A stretch of 40,062 bases of DNA, from contig NZ_LYVO01000071.1 in NCBI RefSeq assembly GCF_001984055.1, positions 1 to 40,062 of the forward strand, read 5' to 3'. Below are positions 8,073 to 16,149 of the stretch, piece by piece. Numbering within the stretch: position 1 is the stretch's first letter; every line of letters starts with the position of its first letter. The position numbers were made by a program, and so were the translations under genes. The notes beneath the pieces were generated by a model. That model saw nothing but the letters and a program-made list of their open reading frames with translations, made no database searches and was not told the origin of the DNA. This stretch comes from Variovorax sp. KK3 (GTDB lineage: Bacteria; Pseudomonadota; Gammaproteobacteria; Burkholderiales; Burkholderiaceae_C).

Positions 8073-8136
8073 ATCAGGTCCTGGTTTTCTTCTGTAATGG
8101 GCTTCGATGTCGGGGCAGGTTCCGTTCGTCCTTGGG

Positions 8137-8343
8137 TCAAGGCGCGACGACGAACTTCACGAGGAGGATCAGACCGACCACGAACAGGATGGCGGCCACG
8201 ATGCCGACCGCCACGATGTGCAGAGGCGACAGGCGGGCGATGTCTTCCTGGTAGGCGCTGTTCTTGCGCACGCCGAAAAAGCCCCAGGCCACCGCCTTCA
8301 CGGTGCGAAGAAGGGAGCCCTTGCGCGGCGGCGTGTCGGCCAT
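8137..8343 (-). CDS. DUF2970 small membrane protein
   Basis: A 68-residue protein with a single C-terminal membrane helix (HIVAVGIVAAILFVVGLILLVKFVV) and an N-terminal basic segment with SLLRTVKAVAWGFFGVRK, the DUF2970 signature. Proteins of this family sit between ctaG and ctaE in many Burkholderiales oxidase clusters; the role is not known. The start is 2 bases past the ctaG stop, so it is probably translated by reinitiation or coupling. Confidence 0.88.
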   Translation of the reverse strand: MADTPPRKGSLLRTVKAVAWGFFGVRKNSAYQEDIARLSPLHIVAVGIVAAILFVVGLILLVKFVVAP

Positions 8344-8345
8344 GA

Positions 8346-8978
8346 TCACGAGCGCGGCTCCACGGTCGGCGCCGGTGCGGCAGAGTTGGCAGCCACGGGC
8401 GCCGCGGGCGTCTTGCCGCCCACCTCGAAGAAGGTGTACGACAGCGTGATCGTCTTGACGTCCTTCGAGATCTTCGGGTCGATCACGAAGGCGACGGGCC
8501 ACTGCTTCTTTTCACCCGCTTCGAGCGTGTACTGGTTGAAGCAGAAGCACTCGAGCTTGTTGAAATACGGCGCAGCCTGCTGCGGTGCGTAGCTCGGGAT
8601 GGCCTGCGCGGCCATGCGGCGGTTCTGCACGTTCTGGAATTCGTACATCACCGTGTTGAGCTGGCCTGGATGAACCTCCATCGAGCGTTGCGCAGGCTTG
8701 AAGTCCCACAGCCCGCGCACGTTGGCATCGAACTCGACGGTGATGGTGCGGCTCGTGTCGACCTGCGTGTTGTCGGGCACGCGAACGTTCCTGCCGCCGC
8801 TGGCGCCGCCCGGCACCTCGAGTTCGGACAGGGCCAGGATGTTGATGCCGGTCATCTCGCAGATCGCGCGGTACAACGGCACCAGCGCGTAACCGAAGGC
8901 GAACATGCCACAGGCGACCACGGCCAGCTTGCCGACCATTCGGACGTTTGCGCTGCGGATGCGTTGACCCATGCCCAT
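8346..8978 (-). CDS. ctaG: Cytochrome c oxidase assembly protein CtaG/Cox11
   Basis: Copper chaperone for the CuB site of subunit I; membrane-anchored with an Ig-like periplasmic domain; 210 residues. One N-terminal helix (MVGKLAVVACGMFAFGYALVP) leads to PLYRAICEMTG (Cys40), and the copper-binding CFCF motif gives Cys144 and Cys146 in ECFCFNQY. The Ala/Pro-rich tail is typical of variable C-termini in this family. An alternative start at the second Met (MGQRI) is possible. It sits between the 42-residue assembly protein and the DUF2970 gene. Confidence 0.95.
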   Translation of the reverse strand: MGMGQRIRSANVRMVGKLAVVACGMFAFGYALVPLYRAICEMTGINILALSELEVPGGASGGRNVRVPDNTQVDTSRTITVEFDANVRGLWDFKPAQRSMEVHPGQLNTVMYEFQNVQNRRMAAQAIPSYAPQQAAPYFNKLECFCFNQYTLEAGEKKQWPVAFVIDPKISKDVKTITLSYTFFEVGGKTPAAPVAANSAAPAPTVEPRS

Positions 8979-8996
8979 CGTCGTCTCGTTCCGGGC

Positions 8997-9125
8997 TCAG
9001 TGGCCTAGCCAGAGCATGCGCACGACGAAGCCGATGAAGAAGATCGCGGCGATGGAGGCCAGCGTGAGCCCCATGCGGCGGTTGTTTCTCTTTTGCTCGG
9101 GCGTCATCGCGGTCTGTCCTGTCAT
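8997..9125 (-). CDS. Cytochrome oxidase small assembly protein (42 residues)
   Basis: Short reading frame coding for MTGQTAMTPEQKRNNRRMGL followed by a membrane helix (TLASIAAIFFIGFVVRMLWL) and a GH end. The PEQKRNNRRMG..LA pattern with one helix is typical of the tiny membrane protein found between ctaD and ctaG in Burkholderiales and named a cytochrome oxidase small assembly protein. It starts 7 bases after the ctaD stop and ends 18 bases before the ctaG start. The positive-inside rule puts the basic N-terminus in the cytoplasm. Exact function unknown. Confidence 0.85.
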   Translation of the reverse strand: MTGQTAMTPEQKRNNRRMGLTLASIAAIFFIGFVVRMLWLGH

Positions 9126-9132
9126 CGCGCGC

Positions 9133-10770
9133 TCAGCCGATCACCTTGGTGGCGGTCGCGTCGAGCTTCGGCGGCGTTTCGAACGTGTGGAAAGGCGCGG
9201 GCGACGGCACTTCCCATTCGAGGCCTTCGGCGGCTTCCCACGGCTTCTGCGGCGCCTTCTCGCCCTTGCCCATCATGTTCGGCAGGACGATGAAGAAGAA
9301 GAAATACACCTGCGCCAGGCCGAATGCAAAGGCGCCGACCGAGGCCAACGCGTTGAAGTCGGCGAACTGCATCGGGTAGTCGGCATAGCGGCGCGGCATG
9401 CCTGCCAGGCCCAGGAAGTGCATCGGGAAGAAGGTGACGTTGAACGAGATCAGCGACCACCAGAAGTGGATCTTGCCGCGCGTCTCGTCGTACATCACGC
9501 CGGTCCACTTGGGCGCCCAGTAGTAGTAGCCCGCGAACATCGCATAGAGCGAGCCGGCGACCAGCACGTAGTGGAAGTGGGCCACGACGTAATAGGTGTC
9601 CTGCAACTGGATGTCGATCGGCGCCACAGCCAGGATCAGGCCAGTGAAGCCGCCCATGGTGAACACGAAAATGAAGCCCACCGCGAACAGCATCGGCGTC
9701 TCGAAAGTCATCGAGCCCTGCCACATCGTCGCGATCCAGTTGAAGATCTTCACTGCCGTCGGCACCGCGATCAGCATGGTCGCGTACATGAAGAAGAGCT
9801 GGCCCGTCACCGGCATGCCGGTGGTGAACATGTGGTGCGCCCACACGATGAAGGACAGGATCGCGATCGACGAGGTGGCGTACACCATCGATGCATAGCC
9901 GAACAGGCGCTTGCGCGAGAAGGCCGGCACGATCTGGCTGATGATGCCGAAGGCCGGCAAGATCATGATGTACACCTCGGGATGGCCGAAGAACCAGAAG
10001 ATGTGCTGGTACATCACCGGGTCGCCGCCACCCGCGGGGCTGAAGAAGCTGGTGCCGAAGTGGCGGTCGGTCAGCGTCATCGTGATGGCGCCGGCCAGCA
10101 CGGGCATCACGGCGATCAGCAGGTAGGCGGTGATGAGCCAGGTCCAGCAGAACATCGGCATCTTCATCAGCGTCATGCCGGGAGCGCGCATGTTGAGGAT
10201 GGTCACGATGATGTTGATCGAGCCCATGATCGACGAGGCGCCCATGATGTGCATCGCGAAGATGCCGGCGTCCATCGAGGGGCCCATCTGCAGCGTGAGC
10301 GGCGCGTAGAGCGTCCAGCCGGCCGCAGGCGCGCCGCCGGGCATGAAGAACGAGCCGACCAGCATGAGTGCCGCGGGAATCAGCAGCCAGAAGCTGAAGT
10401 TGTTCATGCGCGCGAAAGCCATGTCGGAGGCGCCCACCTGCAGCGGGATCATCCAGTTCGCGAAGCCCACGAAAGCCGGCATGATCGCGCCGAACACCAT
10501 GATCAGCCCGTGCATGGTGGTGAACTGGTTGAAGAGTTCGGGGTTCACCAGCTGCAGCCCGGGCTGGAACAGCTCGGCGCGGATCATCAGCGCCAGCACG
10601 CCGCCCACCATCAGCATGGTGAACGAGAACAGCAGGTACAGCGTGCCGATGTCCTTGTGGTTCGTCGCGAACACCCAGCGGCGCCAGCCGGTCGGCGCGT
10701 GGTGGTGCTCGTCGTGGGCATGGTCGCCGTGGCCGGGGGCGTGGCCGTGGGGATCGATGACTGCGCTCAT
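9133..10770 (-). CDS. ctaD: Cytochrome c oxidase subunit I (aa3 type)
   Basis: Catalytic subunit with heme a and the heme a3-CuB oxygen-reducing site; 545 residues, about twelve helices. Ligands are visible: His87 in TTMHG and His400 for heme a; His263, His312 and His313 for CuB; His398 for heme a3 in YYVVAHFHYV. The WFFGHPEVY motif has Glu265 (D-channel end, type A1) and Tyr267, the residue cross-linked to the CuB histidine. The N-terminus is rich in His (HGHAPGHGDHAHDEHHH), a local oddity that might bind metal. It follows ctaC with a 46-base gap. Confidence 0.98.
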   Translation of the reverse strand: MSAVIDPHGHAPGHGDHAHDEHHHAPTGWRRWVFATNHKDIGTLYLLFSFTMLMVGGVLALMIRAELFQPGLQLVNPELFNQFTTMHGLIMVFGAIMPAFVGFANWMIPLQVGASDMAFARMNNFSFWLLIPAALMLVGSFFMPGGAPAAGWTLYAPLTLQMGPSMDAGIFAMHIMGASSIMGSINIIVTILNMRAPGMTLMKMPMFCWTWLITAYLLIAVMPVLAGAITMTLTDRHFGTSFFSPAGGGDPVMYQHIFWFFGHPEVYIMILPAFGIISQIVPAFSRKRLFGYASMVYATSSIAILSFIVWAHHMFTTGMPVTGQLFFMYATMLIAVPTAVKIFNWIATMWQGSMTFETPMLFAVGFIFVFTMGGFTGLILAVAPIDIQLQDTYYVVAHFHYVLVAGSLYAMFAGYYYWAPKWTGVMYDETRGKIHFWWSLISFNVTFFPMHFLGLAGMPRRYADYPMQFADFNALASVGAFAFGLAQVYFFFFIVLPNMMGKGEKAPQKPWEAAEGLEWEVPSPAPFHTFETPPKLDATATKVIG

Positions 10771-10816
10771 TCTGGTATTCCTTGCTATCTCTTCGTCGTG
10801 AGGTGGTGCGGACGGC

Positions 10817-11995
10817 TTACTTGCCGCGCTGCGCCAACACCTCGGCCGGCTGAATCAGCTGGCCCGTCTTGTTCGACCAGCTGTTCTTGGTGTAGCTCGC
10901 CACGGCGGCGATGTCCGTGTCGCTCAGCTGCTTCCACGAGGGCATGGCGCCGTTGTTCTGCCCGTTCAGGAGCACGAGGATCTGCTTGGCGTGGTCGGCG
11001 TCGAGCACCACGGCCGAGCCGTCGAGCGGCTTGATCGGGCCGGCGCCCTTGCCGTTGGCCTGGTGGCAGGCGGCGCAGTTGGACGCGTACACCTTCTCGC
11101 CGCGGGCCATGATGTCCGGCAGGGTCCAGACCTTGTTCGGGTCGTCCTGCTTGGCGGCCGCTTCCTTGCGCTTGCCGTCGACCCAGGCGGTGTAGTCGGC
11201 CTTCGAAACCACCTTCACGTGGATCGGCATGTAGGCGTGCTCCTTGCCGCAGAGCTCCTGGCACTGGCCGTAATAGTCGCCCACCTTTTCGGCGCGGAAC
11301 CAGGTGTCGCGTACGAAGCCCGGAATGGCGTCCTGCTTGATGCCCAACTGCGGCACGGCGAAAGCGTGGATCACGTCATTGGCCGTGGTGATGATGCGGA
11401 CCTTGGTGTCGATCGGCACCACCATGGGGTTGTCGACCTTCAGCAGATAGTCGACGGGCACGTCGCCCTTGGCGCCGGCGTCGGACAGGGCGCGATGCGA
11501 GCTGTCGAGCGTGGAGATGAAGGCCAGGCCCTCGCCCTCGCCCTTGATGTAGTCGTAACCCCACTTCCACTGGTAGCCGGTGGTCTTGATGGTCAGGTCG
11601 GCGTTGGTGGTGTCCTTCTGGGCCACCAGCACCTTGGTAGCAGGCAGCGCCATCAGGATCACGATGATGAAGGGCACGATGGTCCAGATGACCTCGACCA
11701 CCACCGACTCGTGGAAGTTGGCGGCCTTGTGGCCCACCGACTTGCGGTGCTTCCAGATCGAATAGAACATCACCGCGAAAACCGCGATGAAGATCACCGT
11801 GCACAACACCATCATGGCGTTGTGCAGGAAGTATTGCTCTTCGGCGATCTTGGTGACGCCGACCGGAAGATTGAGCTGACGCACCGACGGACCACCGGGC
11901 AGGTCTTCGACCGCATGCGCCACGCCGCTCCACGCCGCGCCGGCTGCCAGCAGCAGATTCGCCGGCCAGAACTTGTTGCGCCAATTGCTCTTCAT
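10817..11995 (-). CDS. ctaC: Cytochrome c oxidase subunit II with fused cytochrome c domain
   Basis: Electron entry subunit; 392 residues from the ATG at 11995. A signal peptide (ending about AHAVED) is followed by two membrane helices (about 56-78 and 100-120) and the CuA cupredoxin domain with His210, Cys245, Glu247, Cys249, His253 and Met256 in GQCQELCGKEHAYM. Unlike plain aa3 subunit II, a C-terminal cytochrome c domain is added: CAACH (Cys307, Cys310, His311) and a likely axial Met in GAMPSW. This gives a caa3-like layout. An upstream ATG at 12040 lacks signal-peptide character, so 11995 is chosen. First gene of the cluster. Confidence 0.96.
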   Translation of the reverse strand: MKSNWRNKFWPANLLLAAGAAWSGVAHAVEDLPGGPSVRQLNLPVGVTKIAEEQYFLHNAMMVLCTVIFIAVFAVMFYSIWKHRKSVGHKAANFHESVVVEVIWTIVPFIIVILMALPATKVLVAQKDTTNADLTIKTTGYQWKWGYDYIKGEGEGLAFISTLDSSHRALSDAGAKGDVPVDYLLKVDNPMVVPIDTKVRIITTANDVIHAFAVPQLGIKQDAIPGFVRDTWFRAEKVGDYYGQCQELCGKEHAYMPIHVKVVSKADYTAWVDGKRKEAAAKQDDPNKVWTLPDIMARGEKVYASNCAACHQANGKGAGPIKPLDGSAVVLDADHAKQILVLLNGQNNGAMPSWKQLSDTDIAAVASYTKNSWSNKTGQLIQPAEVLAQRGK

Positions 11996-12064
11996 CGTGT
12001 TCACTTCTCGATTTTTCCAGTTAACCCCACCGGTCCCCACGGTGCCGCACGGTACGAAACGCCC

Positions 12065-12562
12065 TCAGGCGCCGCGCAATGCCATGCGGATCTCGCGCGC
12101 CAGCGCCGCGCGCAACTCCGGGCGCACATAGCGCCCCACCTTGACCGAACGACCCTGTCCCGAGACTTCGATCAGCGAACGGTCGCTGATCTGCGGCTCG
12201 ATCCGCACCTGGTGCGGCAAGAATTCAGTGCGCTCGTAGTGCCCGCCATTCTCGAGCTCGACGACGAGACGGCCGCCCTGCAGCGCGATGCGTTCGCCGT
12301 CGGCGGCATGGCGGGCATAGAGCAGGAAGGCGAAGCCGACGGCACCGAGTTCCAGCCAGGCGAAGGGCAGCACGAGCGGCGCGCCATGGACCCAGAAGAC
12401 CGTGCCGATGCCCAACGACACCACGCAAAGCGATGCGTAGAGCCAGCCGAGCTGGCTCGGCGTGATCGAACAGTTGCGCTTCAGGAACCAGTGGATGTTC
12501 TGGCCTGAGACGGTGGCAAAGCGAAACACGGAATTCGACACGGTCTGGGGCGAGTTCTGCAA
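12065..12562 (-). CDS. DUF2244 domain membrane protein
   Basis: A 165-residue protein with two central membrane helices (SQLGWLYASLCVVSLGIGTVF and VLPFAWLELGAVGFAFLLYA) and a soluble C-terminal domain. WFLKRNCSITPSQL, the VLPFAWLELGAVG helix and ARHAADGERI are DUF2244 signatures. Members often neighbour oxidase genes, as here, 69 bases upstream of ctaC on the same strand; function is not established. A TACAAT hexamer on the minus strand at 12649-12644 could be its -10 box, about 80 bases upstream of the start. Confidence 0.85.
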   Translation of the reverse strand: MQNSPQTVSNSVFRFATVSGQNIHWFLKRNCSITPSQLGWLYASLCVVSLGIGTVFWVHGAPLVLPFAWLELGAVGFAFLLYARHAADGERIALQGGRLVVELENGGHYERTEFLPHQVRIEPQISDRSLIEVSGQGRSVKVGRYVRPELRAALAREIRMALRGA

Positions 12563-12758
12563 ATCGGTGTGCGTCGATCGCCTTCAAACCATGTCCGACA
12601 GGCCTCGATCACGGGACAATCCCCGGGGTTCACGCAACGGCGGATTGTAGCGGCTGATCCGGCCTGTTCATTTGACCGCGCCGTCACGCGTCACCTCGAT
12701 CGCCCAGCGACCCCGAACCCATTGGGGAAACACCCGAATCGGGGAGCCTGGAGGGCGG
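12563..12758. other. Intergenic region, 196 bases, no gene seen
   Basis: Longest gap in the window, between the DUF2244 start and the stop of the BioC-like methyltransferase. I find no RNA gene or supported reading frame. A minus-strand TACAAT at 12649-12644 could serve the DUF2244 gene, but the -35 at a 16-18 base distance is poor. No T-run terminator is visible after the methyltransferase gene. Confidence 0.5.
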
Positions 12759-13673
12759 CTATCCACCGGGCCGGCCACGCTGGAGCATCGACCGCATCTC
12801 CCGCAGCGACACGGCACTCTCGGCCGCCAGGGCGACACGCGGCGCGGGCTTGAAGGCATGGCCGTAGATGATCTCGAAGGTCAGCGCGATGCGACCCGCT
12901 CCCTCGGCGGACAGGGCCACCTCCGGCAATGCACGGCGCAGCGTCCGGTGCCAGGTGCGCCCTCGCAGCGTCGAAAAGCGCGCCCGGTGCAGGTTGCGGC
13001 CCAGCGTGCGCAGTTCGGCCAGCGCCGCCTCGGCCGTCGGCCAGGTCAGCACGATGCGCTCCATGTCCATCACCGGCTCGGCGAACCCGGCGTGCACCAG
13101 CATGTCGCCCCAGTCGTGCATGTCGGTGAATTCGTGGCTGGCCGGTGGCCAGCCCAGGCGCTCGTGCAGCATGCGCAGCTCGCGCACGGTGTCGGGCCCG
13201 AAGCAGGAAAACATCAGGAAGCCGTCGGTCGCCACCAGCCGGTGCCAGCGCGCGATCAGTGCTTCGGGGTCGGCCGCCATGTGCAGCGCCATGTTGGCCC
13301 ACAGCAGGTCGACGCCTTCCTCGGGCGGCGCATCGAAGCTCGGGCGGCCGCCCTGCCAGCGCCGCGCGCTCCACCAGGGTGCGGCCAGCGCCTCGCGGGT
13401 GGGCGCCGCGAGGGTCGGCTCCGCTTCGACCACGTAGACCGCGGCATCCCGATACCGTTTGGCCACGAGCGCATGCGCCTCCAGCCCGCCGCGCAAAGGC
13501 GACCAGCCGGCCCAGTGGCGCGGCTTGGCCTTGATCCATTGCAGGCGCTCCTCCATGCGGCGGCCGATTTCCTCGTGCAGCCACGGTGAACCGCCGTCCG
13601 GCACCAGGCGAGCCCAGCGAGCGGCGGCCGCGGCATCGATGGTCGGCGGGCGCTGTGGGGGATCGGTGGCCAT
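12759..13673 (-). CDS. BioC-like class I methyltransferase lacking the glycine motif
   Basis: A 304-residue protein related to BioC (malonyl-ACP O-methyltransferase). The N-terminal PTIDAAAAARWARL and EEIGRRMEERLQWIKAKPRHW parallel BioC starts (helix before motif I), and VDLLWANMALHMAADPEALIARWHRLVATDGFLMFSCFGPDTVRELR matches the mid-domain. However, the usual VLDxGCGxG motif that holds S-adenosylmethionine is replaced by WAGWSPLRGGLEA, while an acidic residue follows in VYVVEAEPTL. It may be a divergent or inactive member. There is no biotin gene nearby. The start ATG at 13673 is 22 bases from the divergent comF start. Confidence 0.75.
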   Translation of the reverse strand: MATDPPQRPPTIDAAAAARWARLVPDGGSPWLHEEIGRRMEERLQWIKAKPRHWAGWSPLRGGLEAHALVAKRYRDAAVYVVEAEPTLAAPTREALAAPWWSARRWQGGRPSFDAPPEEGVDLLWANMALHMAADPEALIARWHRLVATDGFLMFSCFGPDTVRELRMLHERLGWPPASHEFTDMHDWGDMLVHAGFAEPVMDMERIVLTWPTAEAALAELRTLGRNLHRARFSTLRGRTWHRTLRRALPEVALSAEGAGRIALTFEIIYGHAFKPAPRVALAAESAVSLREMRSMLQRGRPGG

Positions 13674-13695
13674 GGGGCGCTCAGTATATTGAGCC

Positions 13696-14439
13696 ATGCT
13701 CAGACTCTGGCGCCACCGCCTTTCCAGCTCTTCCCGCTCTTCGCTCTCGTCCCTGCTCGATCGCGTGCCGAGCCAGTGCGCCGTCTGCCGCGCATGGCCC
13801 GCACGGCCCGTGTGCGATGCCTGCGTGACCCGCTTCGCGCCGCTCGTCACGCGCTGCGGGCGATGCGCCCTGCCCTTGCCGGCAGGCGTCGCGCATTGCG
13901 GCGAGTGCATCACGCGTCCGCCGCCGCTCGATGCCTGTCTGGCGGCTTGTGCCTATGCCTGGCCTTGGCCCGACTGCATCGCGCAGTTCAAGTTCCAGGG
14001 GCGCGCCGGATGGGCGGCGCCGCTGGCCACGCTGCTGCGCAGCGCGCCCTGGGTCGAGCCGGCCCTGGAGCAGGCCGACCTGGTGTTGCCGATGCCGCTG
14101 GCGACGGGCCGGCTGCGCGAGCGGGGCTTCAATCAGGCCCACGAGTTGGCGCGCCGCCTGGCGCCGGGCAAGACCGATGCGCGGCTGCTGCTGCGCATCC
14201 GCGAGACGCCCGCACAGAGCGGCCTGTCACGCGCCGAACGGCTGCGCAACCTGCAGGGCGCCTTCGCGCTGGAGCCGCTGCGTGCGGAGGCGGTGCGCGG
14301 GCGGCGCATCGTGCTGGTCGACGACGTGATGACCAGCGGCGCATCGCTTTTCTCGGCGGCACAGGTGCTGCGCACCGGTGGTGCCGCACACATCACGGCG
14401 ATCGTGCTGGCGCGCACGGAGTTGCCGGCCGCGGGCTGA
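13696..14439 (+). CDS. comF: ComF/GntX-type phosphoribosyltransferase-like protein
   Basis: A 247-residue protein with an N-terminal zinc-finger region (CAVCRAWPARPVCDACV, then CGRCALPL and CGECI) and a C-terminal phosphoribosyltransferase domain. The PRPP-binding loop is RIVLVDDVMTSGASL, preceded by RGFNQAHELAR and QSGLSRAERLRNLQGAF, which are diagnostic of ComF/GntX. ComF is needed for DNA uptake during transformation in several bacteria, probably at the cytoplasmic face, but the family also has members with no known link to competence. Divergent from the BioC-like gene with only 22 bases between starts, so the promoters overlap. Confidence 0.92.
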   Translation: MLRLWRHRLSSSSRSSLSSLLDRVPSQCAVCRAWPARPVCDACVTRFAPLVTRCGRCALPLPAGVAHCGECITRPPPLDACLAACAYAWPWPDCIAQFKFQGRAGWAAPLATLLRSAPWVEPALEQADLVLPMPLATGRLRERGFNQAHELARRLAPGKTDARLLLRIRETPAQSGLSRAERLRNLQGAFALEPLRAEAVRGRRIVLVDDVMTSGASLFSAAQVLRTGGAAHITAIVLARTELPAAG

Positions 14440-14452
14440 GGACAATCGGCCC

Positions 14453-14914
14453 ATGTTCCACATCGTCCTGGTCGAACCCGAGATCCCACCCAACACGGGC
14501 AACGTGATCCGCCTTGCCGCTAACACCGGCTGCACCCTGCACCTGGTGGAGCCGCTGGGCTTTTCGATGGACGACCGCCTGTTGAAGCGCGCCGGCCTCG
14601 ACTATCACGAGTACGCCGAGGTCCGGCGCCACGCGGACTGGGCGGCGCTGCTGGCCGTCGAGCAGCCCGCGCCGGACCGGCTGTTCGCGCTCACGACCAA
14701 GGGCACGCGCGGCGTGCACGACGTCGCCTTCCGCCCCGGCGACTGGCTGGTCTTCGGCTCCGAAACCCGTGGCCTGGCGCCCGGCTTGCGTGACGGCTTT
14801 CCGCCGGCACAGCGCCTGCGGCTGCCGATGCGCGACGGCCAGCGCAGCCTCAACCTGTCGAACGCCGTGGCGGTGACGGTCTTCGAGGCCTGGCGGCAGA
14901 ACGGCTTCGGCTGA
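14453..14914 (+). CDS. trmL: tRNA (cytidine(34)-2'-O)-methyltransferase TrmL
   Basis: SPOUT-class enzyme that methylates the ribose of the wobble base of leucine tRNAs; 153 residues. Motifs: MFHIVLVEPEIPPNTGNVIRLAANTG at the N-terminus, LVEPLGFSMDDRLLKRAGLDYHEY, and the trefoil-knot cofactor site GSETRGLAPGLRD and LPMRDGQRSLNLSNAVAVTVFEAWRQ. The length is normal for TrmL. It starts 13 bases after comF and ends 9 bases before the convergent MaoC gene, so both genes share the operon. Confidence 0.95.
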   Translation: MFHIVLVEPEIPPNTGNVIRLAANTGCTLHLVEPLGFSMDDRLLKRAGLDYHEYAEVRRHADWAALLAVEQPAPDRLFALTTKGTRGVHDVAFRPGDWLVFGSETRGLAPGLRDGFPPAQRLRLPMRDGQRSLNLSNAVAVTVFEAWRQNGFG

Positions 14915-14923
14915 GCGCGCCCT

Positions 14924-15382
14924 TCAGCGGTACTGGCGCACCACCGATTCGGCGACGCAGGCCGGCTTGGCGGCGCCGTCGAGTTCGATCGTGACTTCCC
15001 AGACCATCTGCACCCCGTTGCCCTCGATCGGGTCGCACTTGAGCAGCTTCATGCGGCCGCGCAGGCGGCTGCCGACCGGCACGGGCGTCATGAAGCGCAC
15101 TCGGTTGAGGCCGTAGTTGACGCCCATGCGCGACTCCGCCACCTCGAAGGTGCTTTCGTAGAAGCGCGGGACCAGCGACAAGGTGAGAAATCCGTGGGCG
15201 ATGGGGGCGCCGAAGGGCCCGGCCTTGGCACGCTCCACGTCGACGTGAATCCACTGGTGGTCGCCCGTCGCGTCGGCGAACTTGTCGACCTGTTCCTGGG
15301 TGATGGTGATCCAGTCGCTGACGGCGACTTCCTGGCCGACGCATGCGGCGAGATCCTCGAGGGTCTGGAATGTCTTTTTCAT
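14924..15382 (-). CDS. MaoC-family (R)-enoyl-CoA hydratase-like protein
   Basis: Hot-dog fold hydratase of 152 residues. The catalytic signature is FADATGDHQWIHVDVERAKAGPFGAPIAHGFLTLSL, with Asp and His of DATGDHQWIH as the expected pair, as in PhaJ-type and nodulation NodN-like members. The FMTPVPVGSRLRGRMKL strand and the C-terminal VAESVVRQYR are also family features. Substrate cannot be told from sequence; short-chain crotonyl-CoA-like substrates or fatty-acid intermediates are likely. No other fatty acid gene is next to it. Confidence 0.88.
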   Translation of the reverse strand: MKKTFQTLEDLAACVGQEVAVSDWITITQEQVDKFADATGDHQWIHVDVERAKAGPFGAPIAHGFLTLSLVPRFYESTFEVAESRMGVNYGLNRVRFMTPVPVGSRLRGRMKLLKCDPIEGNGVQMVWEVTIELDGAAKPACVAESVVRQYR

Positions 15383-15455
15383 GTGTCTCAATGTAGTGGC
15401 CGGCCCGCGGCGCGGCTGTAGCAGCCGGGACATCGTGACCCCGGGAAAACCTGCA

Positions 15456-16076
15456 TCAGGCGTCAAGCCATTGCCGGATCGGCTCCCATTGCTCCAGGTC
15501 GCGCTGCACCCGGCCCGGCGCGATGTCGAACAGCGTCAGCCCGCGCGCGGCCAGTTGAACGTAGTTCTGCGTGTCCCGCAGTTCGCCCAGCACCGGCACG
15601 CCCAGCCCTGCCACGAACTCGCGCAGGCGCTCGGCCGCCAGCGTGCGCCCGTCGACGCGCATGCCGACCACGCCCACCTGCGTCTTGCCGACGTGGCGGT
15701 GGGCCAGCAGCTTGTCGAGGAAATCGCGCGTGGCGTAGATGTCGAAGATGCTGGGCTGCAGCGGCACGAGCACCTTGTCGGCCAGCGCCACCACATCCTT
15801 GAAGCGCGAGCCGTGCAGGCCGGCGGGGGTGTCGATCACGGCGTGCGTGGTGCCGCGCGGAGGCCGCACCACGGCCCCGTCTTCGGAGGCCTCCCAGGTC
15901 CTGATCTCGCGCGCGGCCGGCGATCGCAGGCCCAGCCACAGGCGGGAGGACTGCTGGCGATCGATGTCGCCCAGCATCACCGCATGGCCGCGGCTCGCGT
16001 AATAGCCCGCCACATTCGTCGCGAGCGTCGATTTGCCCACCCCACCCTTGGGATTGGCGACCAGGACCACCGGCAT
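15456..16076 (-). CDS. Orphan ParA/MinD-family ATPase
   Basis: A 206-residue ParA-superfamily ATPase with a deviant Walker A KGGVGKST at the N-terminus (VANPKGGVGKSTLATNVAGYYA), a switch I region DIDRQQSS and a Walker B-like VIDTPAGL. It lacks the N-terminal helix-turn-helix of plasmid ParA and there is no parB beside it, so it is more like the small orphan ParA ATPases that position other cargo than the chromosomal ParA. The start ATG follows AAGGAG with a 7-base gap. It is divergent from the kef-like pair, and the 73 bases between are too short for distant promoters. Confidence 0.88.
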   Translation of the reverse strand: MPVVLVANPKGGVGKSTLATNVAGYYASRGHAVMLGDIDRQQSSRLWLGLRSPAAREIRTWEASEDGAVVRPPRGTTHAVIDTPAGLHGSRFKDVVALADKVLVPLQPSIFDIYATRDFLDKLLAHRHVGKTQVGVVGMRVDGRTLAAERLREFVAGLGVPVLGELRDTQNYVQLAARGLTLFDIAPGRVQRDLEQWEPIRQWLDA

Positions 16077-16149
16077 GAGAGGCTCCTTCCAGTCTGAAGA
16101 GACAGGCGCCATGGTAGCCAAGGTGCCAGTTGCGCTATGTTCGCGCACC

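Noticed and set aside
8971..11034. Plus-strand open frame opposite ctaD
   Set aside because: Dominated by His, Asp, Glu and Arg runs, a mirror of hydrophobic codons in CtaD; no start signal or domain.
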